Below, piece after piece: positions 54,625 to 62,562 of a DNA stretch of 64,000 nt. The notes below the pieces were generated by a model. That model did no database searches, was not told the DNA's origin, and saw nothing but the letters and a program-made list of their open reading frames with translations. A program made the position numbers and the translations under genes. The number at the start of each line of letters is the position of its first letter. Positions within the stretch are counted from its first letter, which is position 1. The stretch lies in the NCBI RefSeq assembly GCF_022664535.1, contig NZ_JAKUJY010000016.1, forward strand, positions 1 to 64,000, given 5' to 3'. Source of the stretch: Sphingobium trunci (GTDB taxonomy: Bacteria; Pseudomonadota; Alphaproteobacteria; Sphingomonadales; Sphingomonadaceae).

Positions 54625-55811
54625 GGGAATTGATGCGCGCCGCCTTCGTCATCGCCCGCCGCGACTTTACCGCGGTGGTGCTGTCCCGCACCTTCATCTT
54701 CTTCCTGCTGGGACCGTTATTCCCGATCATCATCGGCATGGCCTTTGGCGGGTTGGGCGACAAGATTTCCAAGACCGACCTGCGGCCGGTCGTCGGTCTC
54801 GCCCTGCCGGCACAGGATGCGGACCGGATGGAAAGGGCGCATGACCGTCTGACCGCGCGCATGGGGGCGGAGGCCCTGCCTACCCTGCGCCGCGTTCCGC
54901 TCACCCCGGCACCACGCGTCCAGCTTGCCCGGCCCAATGCCGCAGTCGTCGTGATCGTCTCCGGTTCCGTGGCCCGGCCGGTGGTCACGGGCCAGCCCGA
55001 CGACATCAAGCGCCTGGAAGGGGACATCAGCCTGATCGCGAGCGCCGCATTGGCCGAACGATCGCTCCATATGGTGCATATCGAACCGCAGCAGGTTTCG
55101 ACCAGCGTCGGTGCGCAGACCCAGGGCCGCCTGATCATCGGCCGGATCGCGCAGATCGTGATCTTCTTCCTCACCATCCTGCTCGCCGGCATGATCCTGT
55201 CCAACCTGGTCGAGGAAAAGACCAACAAGATCATCGAGATTCTGGCCGCGGCCGTGCCGGTCGATGCGATCTTCCTCGGCAAGCTGATGGCGATGCTGGC
55301 GATGAGCTTCGTCGGTATATTTTTCTGGGGCAGCACGGCCTTCGCCGTATTCCTTGCACTCAAAGCGCCGGGCATCAGCCTGCCTGAACCCGCGATCGGC
55401 TGGCCGCTCTTCCTGATGCTGGCCGTCATCTATTTCGGCATGGCCTATACGTTGCTCGGCTCGCTCTTCCTCGGCATCGGGGCGCAGGCCGCGACCGTGC
55501 GGGAGGTGCAGACGCTCAACATGCCGGTCACCATGGCGCAGATGCTGATCTTCTTCTTCGCCACCTATGCCGTTGACAAAATGGGATCGCCGCCGGAAAT
55601 CGCGGCCACCATCGTTCCCTTCTCCTCGCCTTTCGCCATGATCGCGCGGGCGGCGCAGGTGGATGCGCTGTGGCCCCATCTGCTGGCGATCGGCTGGCAG
55701 ATGATCTGGGTGGCCCTGATCATCCGGATCGGAGTGCTGCTGTTCCGTCGCCATGTGCTGAAATCAGGCGGAGGCTGGTGGAAACAGTTGTTCAGAAGCG
55801 CGACAGGCTGA
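54621..55811 (+). CDS. ABC transporter permease, NatB/ABC-2 type
   Basis: 396 residues: TM1 (FIFFLLGPLFPIIIGMAFGG), a large extracytoplasmic domain (about 50-180), then five further hydrophobic segments. The LVEEKTNKIIEILAAAVPVDAIFLGKLMA motif is typical of NatB-type permeases. Inner membrane partner of the preceding ATPase. Confidence 0.9.
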   Translation: MRELMRAAFVIARRDFTAVVLSRTFIFFLLGPLFPIIIGMAFGGLGDKISKTDLRPVVGLALPAQDADRMERAHDRLTARMGAEALPTLRRVPLTPAPRVQLARPNAAVVVIVSGSVARPVVTGQPDDIKRLEGDISLIASAALAERSLHMVHIEPQQVSTSVGAQTQGRLIIGRIAQIVIFFLTILLAGMILSNLVEEKTNKIIEILAAAVPVDAIFLGKLMAMLAMSFVGIFFWGSTAFAVFLALKAPGISLPEPAIGWPLFLMLAVIYFGMAYTLLGSLFLGIGAQAATVREVQTLNMPVTMAQMLIFFFATYAVDKMGSPPEIAATIVPFSSPFAMIARAAQVDALWPHLLAIGWQMIWVALIIRIGVLLFRRHVLKSGGGWWKQLFRSATG

Positions 55812-55818
55812 CCCTGCT

Positions 55819-56298
55819 ATGGCCGCTCCCATGAACCGCCGGCAATTTCTAGGCATGGGCGCGGCGACGCTGATCCTCTGGCAGTTCGCTCCGGGAGAGG
55901 CCGAGGCGGCCTATCCCTATATTTTGAGCGACGCCGAATGGCGCAAGCGTCTCAGTCCGCTCGCCTATAATGTGCTGCGCCACCGGGCGACCGAATATCC
56001 GTTTACCAGTCCGCTCAACAAGGAACATCGTTCCGGCATCTTCTCCTGCGCCGGATGCGGGCAGCGGCTTTTCAGTTCGAGGACCAAGTTCGACAGCGGC
56101 ACCGGCTGGCCAAGCTTCTGGGCGCCTTTGCCAGGGATGGTCGGTACGTCACGCGATCTCGAACTGGGCTATCCCCGCACGGAAGTCCATTGCGCCCGCT
56201 GCGGCGGGCATCTGGGCCATGTTTTCGACGATGGCCCCAGGCCTACCGGCAAACGCTATTGCATGAACGGCGTCGCATTGGCTTTCGCCCCGGATTGA
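55819..56298 (+). CDS. msrB: Peptide-methionine (R)-S-oxide reductase, Tat-exported MsrB
   Basis: 159 residues. The twin-arginine signal NRRQFLGMGAATLILWQF (RRxFLG) precedes the MsrB domain: zinc-binding CAGC and CARC pairs, SGTGWPSFW, HLGHVFDDGP, and the catalytic Cys in RYCMNGVAL. Reduces Met-R-sulfoxide; the Tat signal indicates repair in the periplasm. ATG at 55831 (MNRRQF) is an alternative start. The 3' end overlaps the convergent GT-C gene by 43 bp. Confidence 0.92.
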   Translation: MAAPMNRRQFLGMGAATLILWQFAPGEAEAAYPYILSDAEWRKRLSPLAYNVLRHRATEYPFTSPLNKEHRSGIFSCAGCGQRLFSSRTKFDSGTGWPSFWAPLPGMVGTSRDLELGYPRTEVHCARCGGHLGHVFDDGPRPTGKRYCMNGVALAFAPD

Positions 56299-58112
56299 TC
56301 GACCAGCTTGTAGATGCGCAGAGCCTGTTTGGGCGGAGATGGCAGTGGCTGAAGCCAGCGAGGCGGCGTGCCTCTCGCCAGGACCGCTGCCAGGCCCTTC
56401 GGAAATTCCGAGCGATAATGCCTGACCTCGTTCGCTTCATTGCAGGTCACGACATAGTCCGGCCCTCTGCCTGCATTCAGGTGCATGATGATTGCCCGGG
56501 CCTTGTCCGGCGGAGCGGTGAAACCTTCGATGACGGCGGTAATGCCTGCCGCATTGCGATGATGGGCCGTGCCGATGACGCTGTGGCGGGTTCGCACGAG
56601 GATGTCGGGGCCGATATCAAGCGGAGCGAACAGGATGGCCCTGGGAAGGGCATGCAGCGGCTCCAACGCAGCCGATGACCGGCAATTGACGCCTTCGGGC
56701 TGTTCCTTCGCCTTTGCCGCGCTGGTCGCGATCAGCACCCAGGCGCCGCACAGCCCGGCCGGGGTCAGCAATATCGCGACCGACGCCGACGTCAATATGC
56801 GCGCTACGGCGTGCTTCCATGTCTGGATATGGCGGAACAGCGCCAGCAACAGCCAGGCGATGCCGGGCAGCGCGATGACATGGGCCACCGACATGGCGCG
56901 CAGCACCATGATCGAAACCGCCGTCGCGCCGCCGAGCAGAAGGACGATGGTGACCCAGCGCTCGCGTGCCTCCCGATCGCTGGCTTTCACGGCAGCCAGA
57001 ATGGTGCTGGACAGGCCGAGGAGAGAGGGCAGCAATATCATGCCCGCCACCGCAAGCCCCTGTTCCCAGACCGGGCGGCCTTCCTTCACTTGCAGATACC
57101 AGAGGCGGTAGGCGACGGGGCCGAGCGCCTTGAACGGGTCGCCTGAAAGACAGGAACCGCCGGTCATGAGAAACACGCCGACAGCGATGCCGCCGCCGCT
57201 TGCCGCCGCCAGCAACCGCCGCTGGATCGAAGCCGTGCCAAGCAGGCGCAAGGCAAGGGGCGTTGCCAGCGCAAAGGCTATGATGGGCCAGATATAGGCC
57301 GCCGAAAGGCTGTCGCACTGACGGATCAAGGTCGCTCCGGGACCCCGCAGCAGGAGCAGCAGGGCGAACGCGCCGCCGCCGAACGCGACGGCAAAGGCGC
57401 AGAAGCGGGGTGTTTCCTTCCCGTCGCGGCAGTGCCGCAGCGCGAAGACCCCGGCAAAGAGCGCCGCATAGGGCAAGCCCTCGCTGGAAATCTGCAACCA
57501 GACGGCCAGTGCGAGGCCCGCCATCATCCCGCCGCGCAAGGGTTTCCTGTCCAGTGTTCCGCACAGGGCGATGGCGGCCATCCAGATCTGCCATCCATGA
57601 TGGTCGATTCTGAACGGCGTGAATTGCACCAATATGGTGGGCGACGTTAGCAGGAGCGCGACCGCGAGCAGTGCCACAAATGGGCCGCAGGCTCGTCGGG
57701 CCGTCACAAATATCGTGGCCGTCAGACCGCCCAACAGCAACAGCGGCACCAGGGCGCAAGCGATCCGATCGGCCATCACGGCGCCGATCAGCGGGCGCAA
57801 AAGGAGGATCAGGGCCGCAATCGGCATATCCACAATGCGCGACCAGTGCATGGGACCGCCTGCCGGCGGATTGACCCGGTGCTGGCTGACGTCCCAGAAG
57901 GGCTGTCCGTGCAACCAGTCGCGCACCTGTTGCAGCCGCATCGCATCATCGGGATCCCGAAAGCTGAGCGTCGTCAGGCCGTCCCGGAACAGCCAGAGCA
58001 TGACCGCACAGCATAGCAGCCATGCGAACAGGGCCGCCGCCGACACATGCCAGGGAGCGATGGATGGTTTCGCGGGAGTGAAGCTCGGCTCAGGCGCGGG
58101 CGAAGATGCCAT
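56256..58112 (-). CDS. GT-C-type membrane glycosyltransferase (STT3/PglB-like)
   Basis: 618 residues from the ATG at 58112. About 11-12 hydrophobic segments in the first 470 residues, with the catalytic-type loop LSFRDPDDAMRLQQVRDWLHGQPFWDV after TM1 (DxD-like, as in oligosaccharyl transferases), and HWSRIVDMP. A soluble C-terminal domain (about 480-618) follows. Presumed transfer of a lipid-linked sugar on the periplasmic face. Upstream overlaps gtrA by 23 bp. Acceptor unknown. Confidence 0.72.
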   Translation of the reverse strand: MASSPAPEPSFTPAKPSIAPWHVSAAALFAWLLCCAVMLWLFRDGLTTLSFRDPDDAMRLQQVRDWLHGQPFWDVSQHRVNPPAGGPMHWSRIVDMPIAALILLLRPLIGAVMADRIACALVPLLLLGGLTATIFVTARRACGPFVALLAVALLLTSPTILVQFTPFRIDHHGWQIWMAAIALCGTLDRKPLRGGMMAGLALAVWLQISSEGLPYAALFAGVFALRHCRDGKETPRFCAFAVAFGGGAFALLLLLRGPGATLIRQCDSLSAAYIWPIIAFALATPLALRLLGTASIQRRLLAAASGGGIAVGVFLMTGGSCLSGDPFKALGPVAYRLWYLQVKEGRPVWEQGLAVAGMILLPSLLGLSSTILAAVKASDREARERWVTIVLLLGGATAVSIMVLRAMSVAHVIALPGIAWLLLALFRHIQTWKHAVARILTSASVAILLTPAGLCGAWVLIATSAAKAKEQPEGVNCRSSAALEPLHALPRAILFAPLDIGPDILVRTRHSVIGTAHHRNAAGITAVIEGFTAPPDKARAIIMHLNAGRGPDYVVTCNEANEVRHYRSEFPKGLAAVLARGTPPRWLQPLPSPPKQALRIYKLVDQSGAKANATPFMQ

Positions 58113-58509
58113 ATTTCCGGATCGCATAGACGGCCAGGAAACTGACCAGAACCGCCATCAGCTTGGCGGCCGCGGGGGCGAGGCCCAGGCTGCTCAGGCC
58201 GCCGACCAGACCCATGGTGATCGCCATTCCGATCAGCGCGCTGAGGAGGAAGGCGATACGCTGGGCGTGGCTGGGCGGCTCACGAACCTCGAACACGAAA
58301 TGCACGCTGATCAGCCAATGCACGACAAGACCGCCGGAATAGCCGCCAAAGGCTGCGATGGCGGGCGGCAGGCCGATATGGGCCAGGGCCAGGAACAGCG
58401 CGAAATCGGCCGACAGGGCGCAGACGCTGGCCATCAGGTAGCGGGTGAAGGTGAAGCGGCCGATGATGGCGTTCAGCGGTCCGGCCATGCTGCGTACCCA
58501 TGTGGCCAT
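58090..58509 (-). CDS. GtrA family membrane protein
   Basis: 139 residues, four hydrophobic segments; FTRYLMASVCALSADFALFLALAHIGLPPAIAAFGGYSGGLVVHWLISVHFVF is the GtrA signature. GtrA-type proteins are thought to flip polyprenyl-phosphate-linked sugars. It lies between the flavoprotein and the GT-C gene (start 4 bp after the flavoprotein stop at 58514). Confidence 0.9.
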   Translation of the reverse strand: MATWVRSMAGPLNAIIGRFTFTRYLMASVCALSADFALFLALAHIGLPPAIAAFGGYSGGLVVHWLISVHFVFEVREPPSHAQRIAFLLSALIGMAITMGLVGGLSSLGLAPAAAKLMAVLVSFLAVYAIRKYGIFARA

Positions 58510-58513
58510 TGGA

Positions 58514-60040
58514 TCAGGCTGCTTTCAGCCGGTTGGGCACCAGCCGTTCGCTCGCCAGCGCGGCCTGCTGCCCGGAGGTGTCCTGGCCCTCCTCGCCCGC
58601 CTCATGATATTCGGCGTCTTCATTGACCGCCCAGATATCGTAAAGCTGCGCGCCCGCCTCGATATTGCGGACGGTCAGCATCGCCGTCATCATCGCATGG
58701 TCCTGATTGTTATAGCGGTGCATGCCGTTGCGGCCGACCAGATGCAGCGTGGGATAAAGCTGCTGCAACTCGGTTCGCATGGCCAGGACATTGTCGGCAT
58801 AGCTGTCATCATAGACCGGATAGGCCTTTTCCTGCCGCACGACCGCGCCGCCGACGACGTCTTCAGGCCGGCACAGGCCGAGGATCGCCATTTCCTTCTT
58901 GGCGAGTTCGATCAGATCGGCGTCGTCCGAAGACCAGAGGCCATCGCCCTCGAAACAGAAATATTCCAGGCCGACACAGGCAAGGTCCGGATCGGGTACC
59001 ATTTCAGGCGACCAGCTGCGGAAATTCTGGATGCGGCCGACCTTCACCTTCGAATCATGGATGTAGATCCAGTTGTCCGGGAAGATATCCTCGCCCTTCA
59101 CCATCAGCGCCACGGTCAAGAAGTCGCGATATTTCAGTTCCATCGCATGGCCCAGCGTCGCGGGCAGGGGATGGATGCGACCGGCCAGTTCGCGCATCGG
59201 TGCGGAACTGATGACGTGAGCGGCGTCGATCGTGACCTCGCCGTCCGGGCCCTGGGCGATCATGCGCCAGCGACCCGTGCCCTGATCCTGCGAAAGCTGG
59301 TCGAGGCTATGCGCCATCAGCACCTGGTTGCCGCCAGCGACCACGAAGTCGCGCGCCGCTTCCCACATCATGCCGGGGCCAAGGCGCGGATAGCGGAAGC
59401 TTTCCAGCAGCGTCTTGGTCGCCATGCCGTCATTCGGGCGCTTATTGAGGCCCAGCGATCGCTTGAGCCCATCGACCACCGCGCCCCAGAGCGACAGGCC
59501 CTTGATGCGCTGCGCCGCCCAATCGGCGGACATCTCGTCGCAGGGCATGCCCCACACCTTTTCCGTGTAGGTCTTGAAGAAGATCGAGAACAGCTTGTGG
59601 CCGAAGGCGTTGACCGTCCAGTCCTGGAAGGAGCGGACGTTGCGATTGGGAAACAGCTTCGCCTTGGCAAAGCTTGCCATGCAGAGCGTCGAGCGCCAGA
59701 TGCCGAGATTGCCGAGCGCCTCGAAGGCGCGCAGCGGGTAGCTGTAGAATTTGCCTTCATAATAGATGCGGCTCATCCGCGGGCGCTGGATGAAATCGTC
59801 AGGCAGAATCTCGTTCCAGAGGTCCACCACTTCCTTCGATTTGGAAAAGAAGCGATGACCGCCGATATCGAAGCGAAAGCCGTTCAGTTCGACTGTCCGG
59901 CTGATCCCGCCGACATAGACGGGGTCCTTTTCGATGACCCGGACCGAATAACCCTTTTTCGTCAACAGATAAGCGGCAGTCAGCCCGGCCGGGCCAGCGC
60001 CGATAATGGCGACATCCACATTGTGGTCGTCAAGCGGCAT
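58514..60040 (-). CDS. FAD-dependent oxidoreductase, UDP-galactopyranose-mutase-like
   Basis: 508 residues. N-terminal FAD site VAIIGAGPAGLTAAYLLTKKGYSVRVIEKD followed by GGISRTVELNGFRFDIGGHRFFSKS, the pattern of UGM/protoporphyrinogen-oxidase-like (COG1232) enzymes; YTEKVWGMPCDEMSADWAAQR and the C-terminal LVGRNGMHRYNNQDHAMMTAM complete the pattern. Such proteins interconvert sugar ring forms or oxidise sugars. With gtrA and the GT-C gene it forms a likely surface-glycan operon. Confidence 0.82.
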   Translation of the reverse strand: MPLDDHNVDVAIIGAGPAGLTAAYLLTKKGYSVRVIEKDPVYVGGISRTVELNGFRFDIGGHRFFSKSKEVVDLWNEILPDDFIQRPRMSRIYYEGKFYSYPLRAFEALGNLGIWRSTLCMASFAKAKLFPNRNVRSFQDWTVNAFGHKLFSIFFKTYTEKVWGMPCDEMSADWAAQRIKGLSLWGAVVDGLKRSLGLNKRPNDGMATKTLLESFRYPRLGPGMMWEAARDFVVAGGNQVLMAHSLDQLSQDQGTGRWRMIAQGPDGEVTIDAAHVISSAPMRELAGRIHPLPATLGHAMELKYRDFLTVALMVKGEDIFPDNWIYIHDSKVKVGRIQNFRSWSPEMVPDPDLACVGLEYFCFEGDGLWSSDDADLIELAKKEMAILGLCRPEDVVGGAVVRQEKAYPVYDDSYADNVLAMRTELQQLYPTLHLVGRNGMHRYNNQDHAMMTAMLTVRNIEAGAQLYDIWAVNEDAEYHEAGEEGQDTSGQQAALASERLVPNRLKAA

Positions 60041-60131
60041 CTAAGGCCCCCCCGATGAAATCCTTCGCCCAACGAGGTGAAGGAAATCTTCTAAGGAGTA
60101 GTTAATAGCCGGTAACAATGCAAGATAAGGG

Positions 60132-60162
60132 CGGGCCGGGGGATATGTCACCCGCCGGCCCG
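60132..60162. terminator. Terminator after urcA
   Basis: Stem CGGGCCGG / CCGGCCCG with a 15-base loop, 20 bp after the urcA stop on the minus strand and followed by CGCCCTTATCTT. Weak T-run. Confidence 0.55.
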
Positions 60163-60181
60163 TTTCGCTCCGAAGGACGGA

Positions 60182-60523
60182 TCAGCCCTGACGCTGTGCC
60201 TGGATCAGCGTGTTGAGATCGTTGCGTGCGTCGCCCAGAGCTTCGCCGAAGCAGGCGCGATATTCGGGGGTGGCGGGCAGGATCGATCCGTTCATCCAGC
60301 CGCAGACCTGCTTGGCGGCGCGGGTGATACGCGAATCGGCCATGCGGGCACCATGGTTGCTGGCGAGGTTGAGATCGGCCACCGACACCGCGATGCTGCG
60401 GGTTTCCGCGCCGGTATGGCCGTCGACCACCACGTCCATGTCGGTCACGCCCGCGAAGGCGGTGGCGGCGGGCGTTGCGAAGCTTATGGTGGCGGCCAGT
60501 GCCACCAGCATCTTTCTGGTCAT
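60182..60523 (-). CDS. UrcA family protein
   Basis: 113 residues from the ATG at 60523 (RBS AGGAG at 7 bp). A signal peptide ([25 protein letters not shown]) precedes the UrcA domain with two Cys ([19 protein letters not shown]), probably one disulfide, and [28 protein letters not shown]. UrcA is a sphingomonad/Caulobacterales family of periplasmic proteins of unknown function, often in tandem or near purH. Confidence 0.9.
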   Translation of the reverse strand: MTRKMLVALAATISFATPAATAFAGVTDMDVVVDGHTGAETRSIAVSVADLNLASNHGARMADSRITRAAKQVCGWMNGSILPATPEYRACFGEALGDARNDLNTLIQAQRQG

Positions 60524-60656
60524 CCTGTTTCTCCTGTCGAACTTCATGGTCTGCCCAACGCCTGACATGGGAGTGGGGTCAGCCCGGAAAATAGGCCTCA
60601 TAGCGGCCGATGAAAAGGGGCCACTTGGCAGAAAGTGGCTGAAAACCGTTATTTTT

Positions 60657-60693
60657 GCGGATGCGAAAGGGTCAATCGGCCTTTCGCATCCGC
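60657..60693. repeat. Perfect 14-bp inverted repeat downstream of purH
   Basis: Arms GCGGATGCGAAAGG and CCTTTCGCATCCGC around GTCAATCGG, lying 11 bp after the purH stop on the minus strand. No T-run follows either arm, so it is not a plain intrinsic terminator; a second hairpin (GCCACTT/AAGTGGC, 60620-60639, then CCCCTTTT on the minus strand) may do that job. Confidence 0.7.
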
Positions 60694-60703
60694 ATCATTC
60701 CAA

Positions 60704-62305
60704 TCAGTGGCGGAAGTGGCGCATGCCGGTGAAGACCATGGCGAGGCCCGCTTCGTCGGCGGCGGCGATCACTTCCTCGTCGCGGATCGAGCCGCCCGGC
60801 TGGATCACCGCCGTCGCGCCCGCCTCTACCGCCGCCAGCAGACCGTCGGCAAAGGGGAAGAAAGCGTCGGAGGCGACCGCCGAACCGATGGTGCGGGTCT
60901 CGCTCCAACCGGCCTTTTCGGCGGCGTCCCTGGCCTTCCATGCTGCAATGCGCGCGGATTCCAGGCGGTTCATCTGACCCGCGCCGATGCCCGCGGTACT
61001 ATTGTCCTTGGCATAGACGATGGCGTTGGACTTCACATGCTTGGCGACGGTCCAGGCGAAGAGGCAGTCGGTCAGTTCCTGTTCGCTGGGCGCGCGTTGG
61101 GTCACGACCTTGAGCTGATCGCGGCTGATGCGGCCATTGTCGCGGCTTTGCACCAGCATGCCGCCTGCAATGCTCTTGATCTGGAGGCCGGGGCGGGCCG
61201 GATCGGGCAGTTCGCCGGTCAGCAGCAGGCGCAGATTCTTCTTCTTCGCGAAGATCGCCCTGGCTTCCTCATCGGCGCCGGGGGCGGCGACGACTTCGGT
61301 GAAGATGCCGCTGATCGCTTCGGCGGTCGGGCCGTCGAGCGGGCGGTTGACGGCAATGATGCCGCCAAATGCCGAGACGCTGTCGCAGGCGAGCGCGGCC
61401 TCATAGGCCTCGATCAGCGTATCGCCGGTGGCGACGCCGCAGGGATTGGCGTGCTTGACGATCACCACGGTCGGCGGGCCGTCGCGAAATTCGCTGACCA
61501 GTTCCAGCGCGGCGTCGGCGTCGTTATAATTATTGTAGCTGAGTTCCTTGCCCTGGATCTGCTGCGCCTGCGCGATGCCGTTGGCGGACGGGCCGACGGG
61601 CAGGTAGAGCGCGGCCGACTGGTGCGGATTTTCGCCGTAGCGCAGGGTCGAACCGAGCTTGCCCGACAGGTTGAGCGTTTCGGGAAAGGCGACGCCCTGA
61701 TCGGCGAAGGCGAACCAGCTGGCGATCATCGAGTCGTAGGCCGCGGTGGCGGCATAGGCCTTGGCAGCCAGCATCCGGCGGAAATCATAGCTGGTCGCGC
61801 CGCCCTTTTCCGCCATTTCCGCGATCAGGCGGGCATAGTCGGCCGGGTCGGTGACAATGGCGACGCTTTCATGATTCTTCGCGGCGGAACGGACCATGGA
61901 GGGGCCGCCAATATCGATATTCTCGATGATCTCCTCGCGCTCCGCGCCCTTGGCAACCGTGGCGGCGAAGGGGTAGAGGTTGACGACGACCAGGTCGATC
62001 GCGCCGATTTCATGGCTCTGCATCGAGGCGACATGGTCGGGATTGTTCCGCACCGCGAGCAGGCCTCCATGCACCTTGGGGTGCAGCGTCTTGACGCGGC
62101 CGTCCATCATTTCCGGGAAGCCGGTGAGGTCGGAAATATCCTTCACCTCCAGGCCCGCCTCGCGCAATGCCCTGGCGGTGCCGCCGGTCGACACCAGTTC
62201 GACGCCATGACGCGCGAGCGCCTGCCCCAGTTCGATCAGGCCGGACTTGTCCGACACGGAAAGGAGGGCGCGTTTGATGGTGACGTCAGACGGGTGGGGG
62301 GTCAT
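60704..62305 (-). CDS. purH: Bifunctional AICAR transformylase / IMP cyclohydrolase
   Basis: 533 residues. N-terminal MGS-like IMP cyclohydrolase domain ([53 protein letters not shown]) and C-terminal formyltransferase domain ([29 protein letters not shown], ending [17 protein letters not shown]). Final two steps of purine synthesis. Downstream is urcA; upstream the heparinase-like gene across repeat B2. Confidence 0.97.
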   Translation of the reverse strand: MTPHPSDVTIKRALLSVSDKSGLIELGQALARHGVELVSTGGTARALREAGLEVKDISDLTGFPEMMDGRVKTLHPKVHGGLLAVRNNPDHVASMQSHEIGAIDLVVVNLYPFAATVAKGAEREEIIENIDIGGPSMVRSAAKNHESVAIVTDPADYARLIAEMAEKGGATSYDFRRMLAAKAYAATAAYDSMIASWFAFADQGVAFPETLNLSGKLGSTLRYGENPHQSAALYLPVGPSANGIAQAQQIQGKELSYNNYNDADAALELVSEFRDGPPTVVIVKHANPCGVATGDTLIEAYEAALACDSVSAFGGIIAVNRPLDGPTAEAISGIFTEVVAAPGADEEARAIFAKKKNLRLLLTGELPDPARPGLQIKSIAGGMLVQSRDNGRISRDQLKVVTQRAPSEQELTDCLFAWTVAKHVKSNAIVYAKDNSTAGIGAGQMNRLESARIAAWKARDAAEKAGWSETRTIGSAVASDAFFPFADGLLAAVEAGATAVIQPGGSIRDEEVIAAADEAGLAMVFTGMRHFRH

Positions 62306-62393
62306 GATGCTTCCTGCTGTTCGGGGGCCGCTTTCCTGGCTTGCCGCAGCCCTCTAGTCCCGCTTGGCCGTTGCGGCAAGCTTGTAGGATTGG

Positions 62394-62513
62394 GGTGACA
62401 TAGGTGACACGATGAGGGTGTGCGAAGACGTTGTTTTCGGGCGCTTTCCTCCTGGGCCTTTTTGGCGGCGGGGAAGGCCGGTCTATAGACCGGGCGCCGG
62501 CCTGTAGGACAGG
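62394..62513 (+). repeat. Dispersed repeat type B, copy 2
   Basis: Starts GGTGACATAGGTGACACGATG (62394-62414), the exact reverse complement of 52569-52589, and ends CTGTAGGACAGG (62502-62513), the reverse complement of 52478-52489. Interior shares GTTTTC and CCGGGCG. Occupies about half of the 257-bp gap (62306-62562) between purH and the heparinase-like gene, otherwise empty of genes. Confidence 0.8.
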
Positions 62514-62562
62514 GAATTATTTTGCCTTTCCCCCCTTCTGGAGGCGGGGGTCGCCCTGCGGC

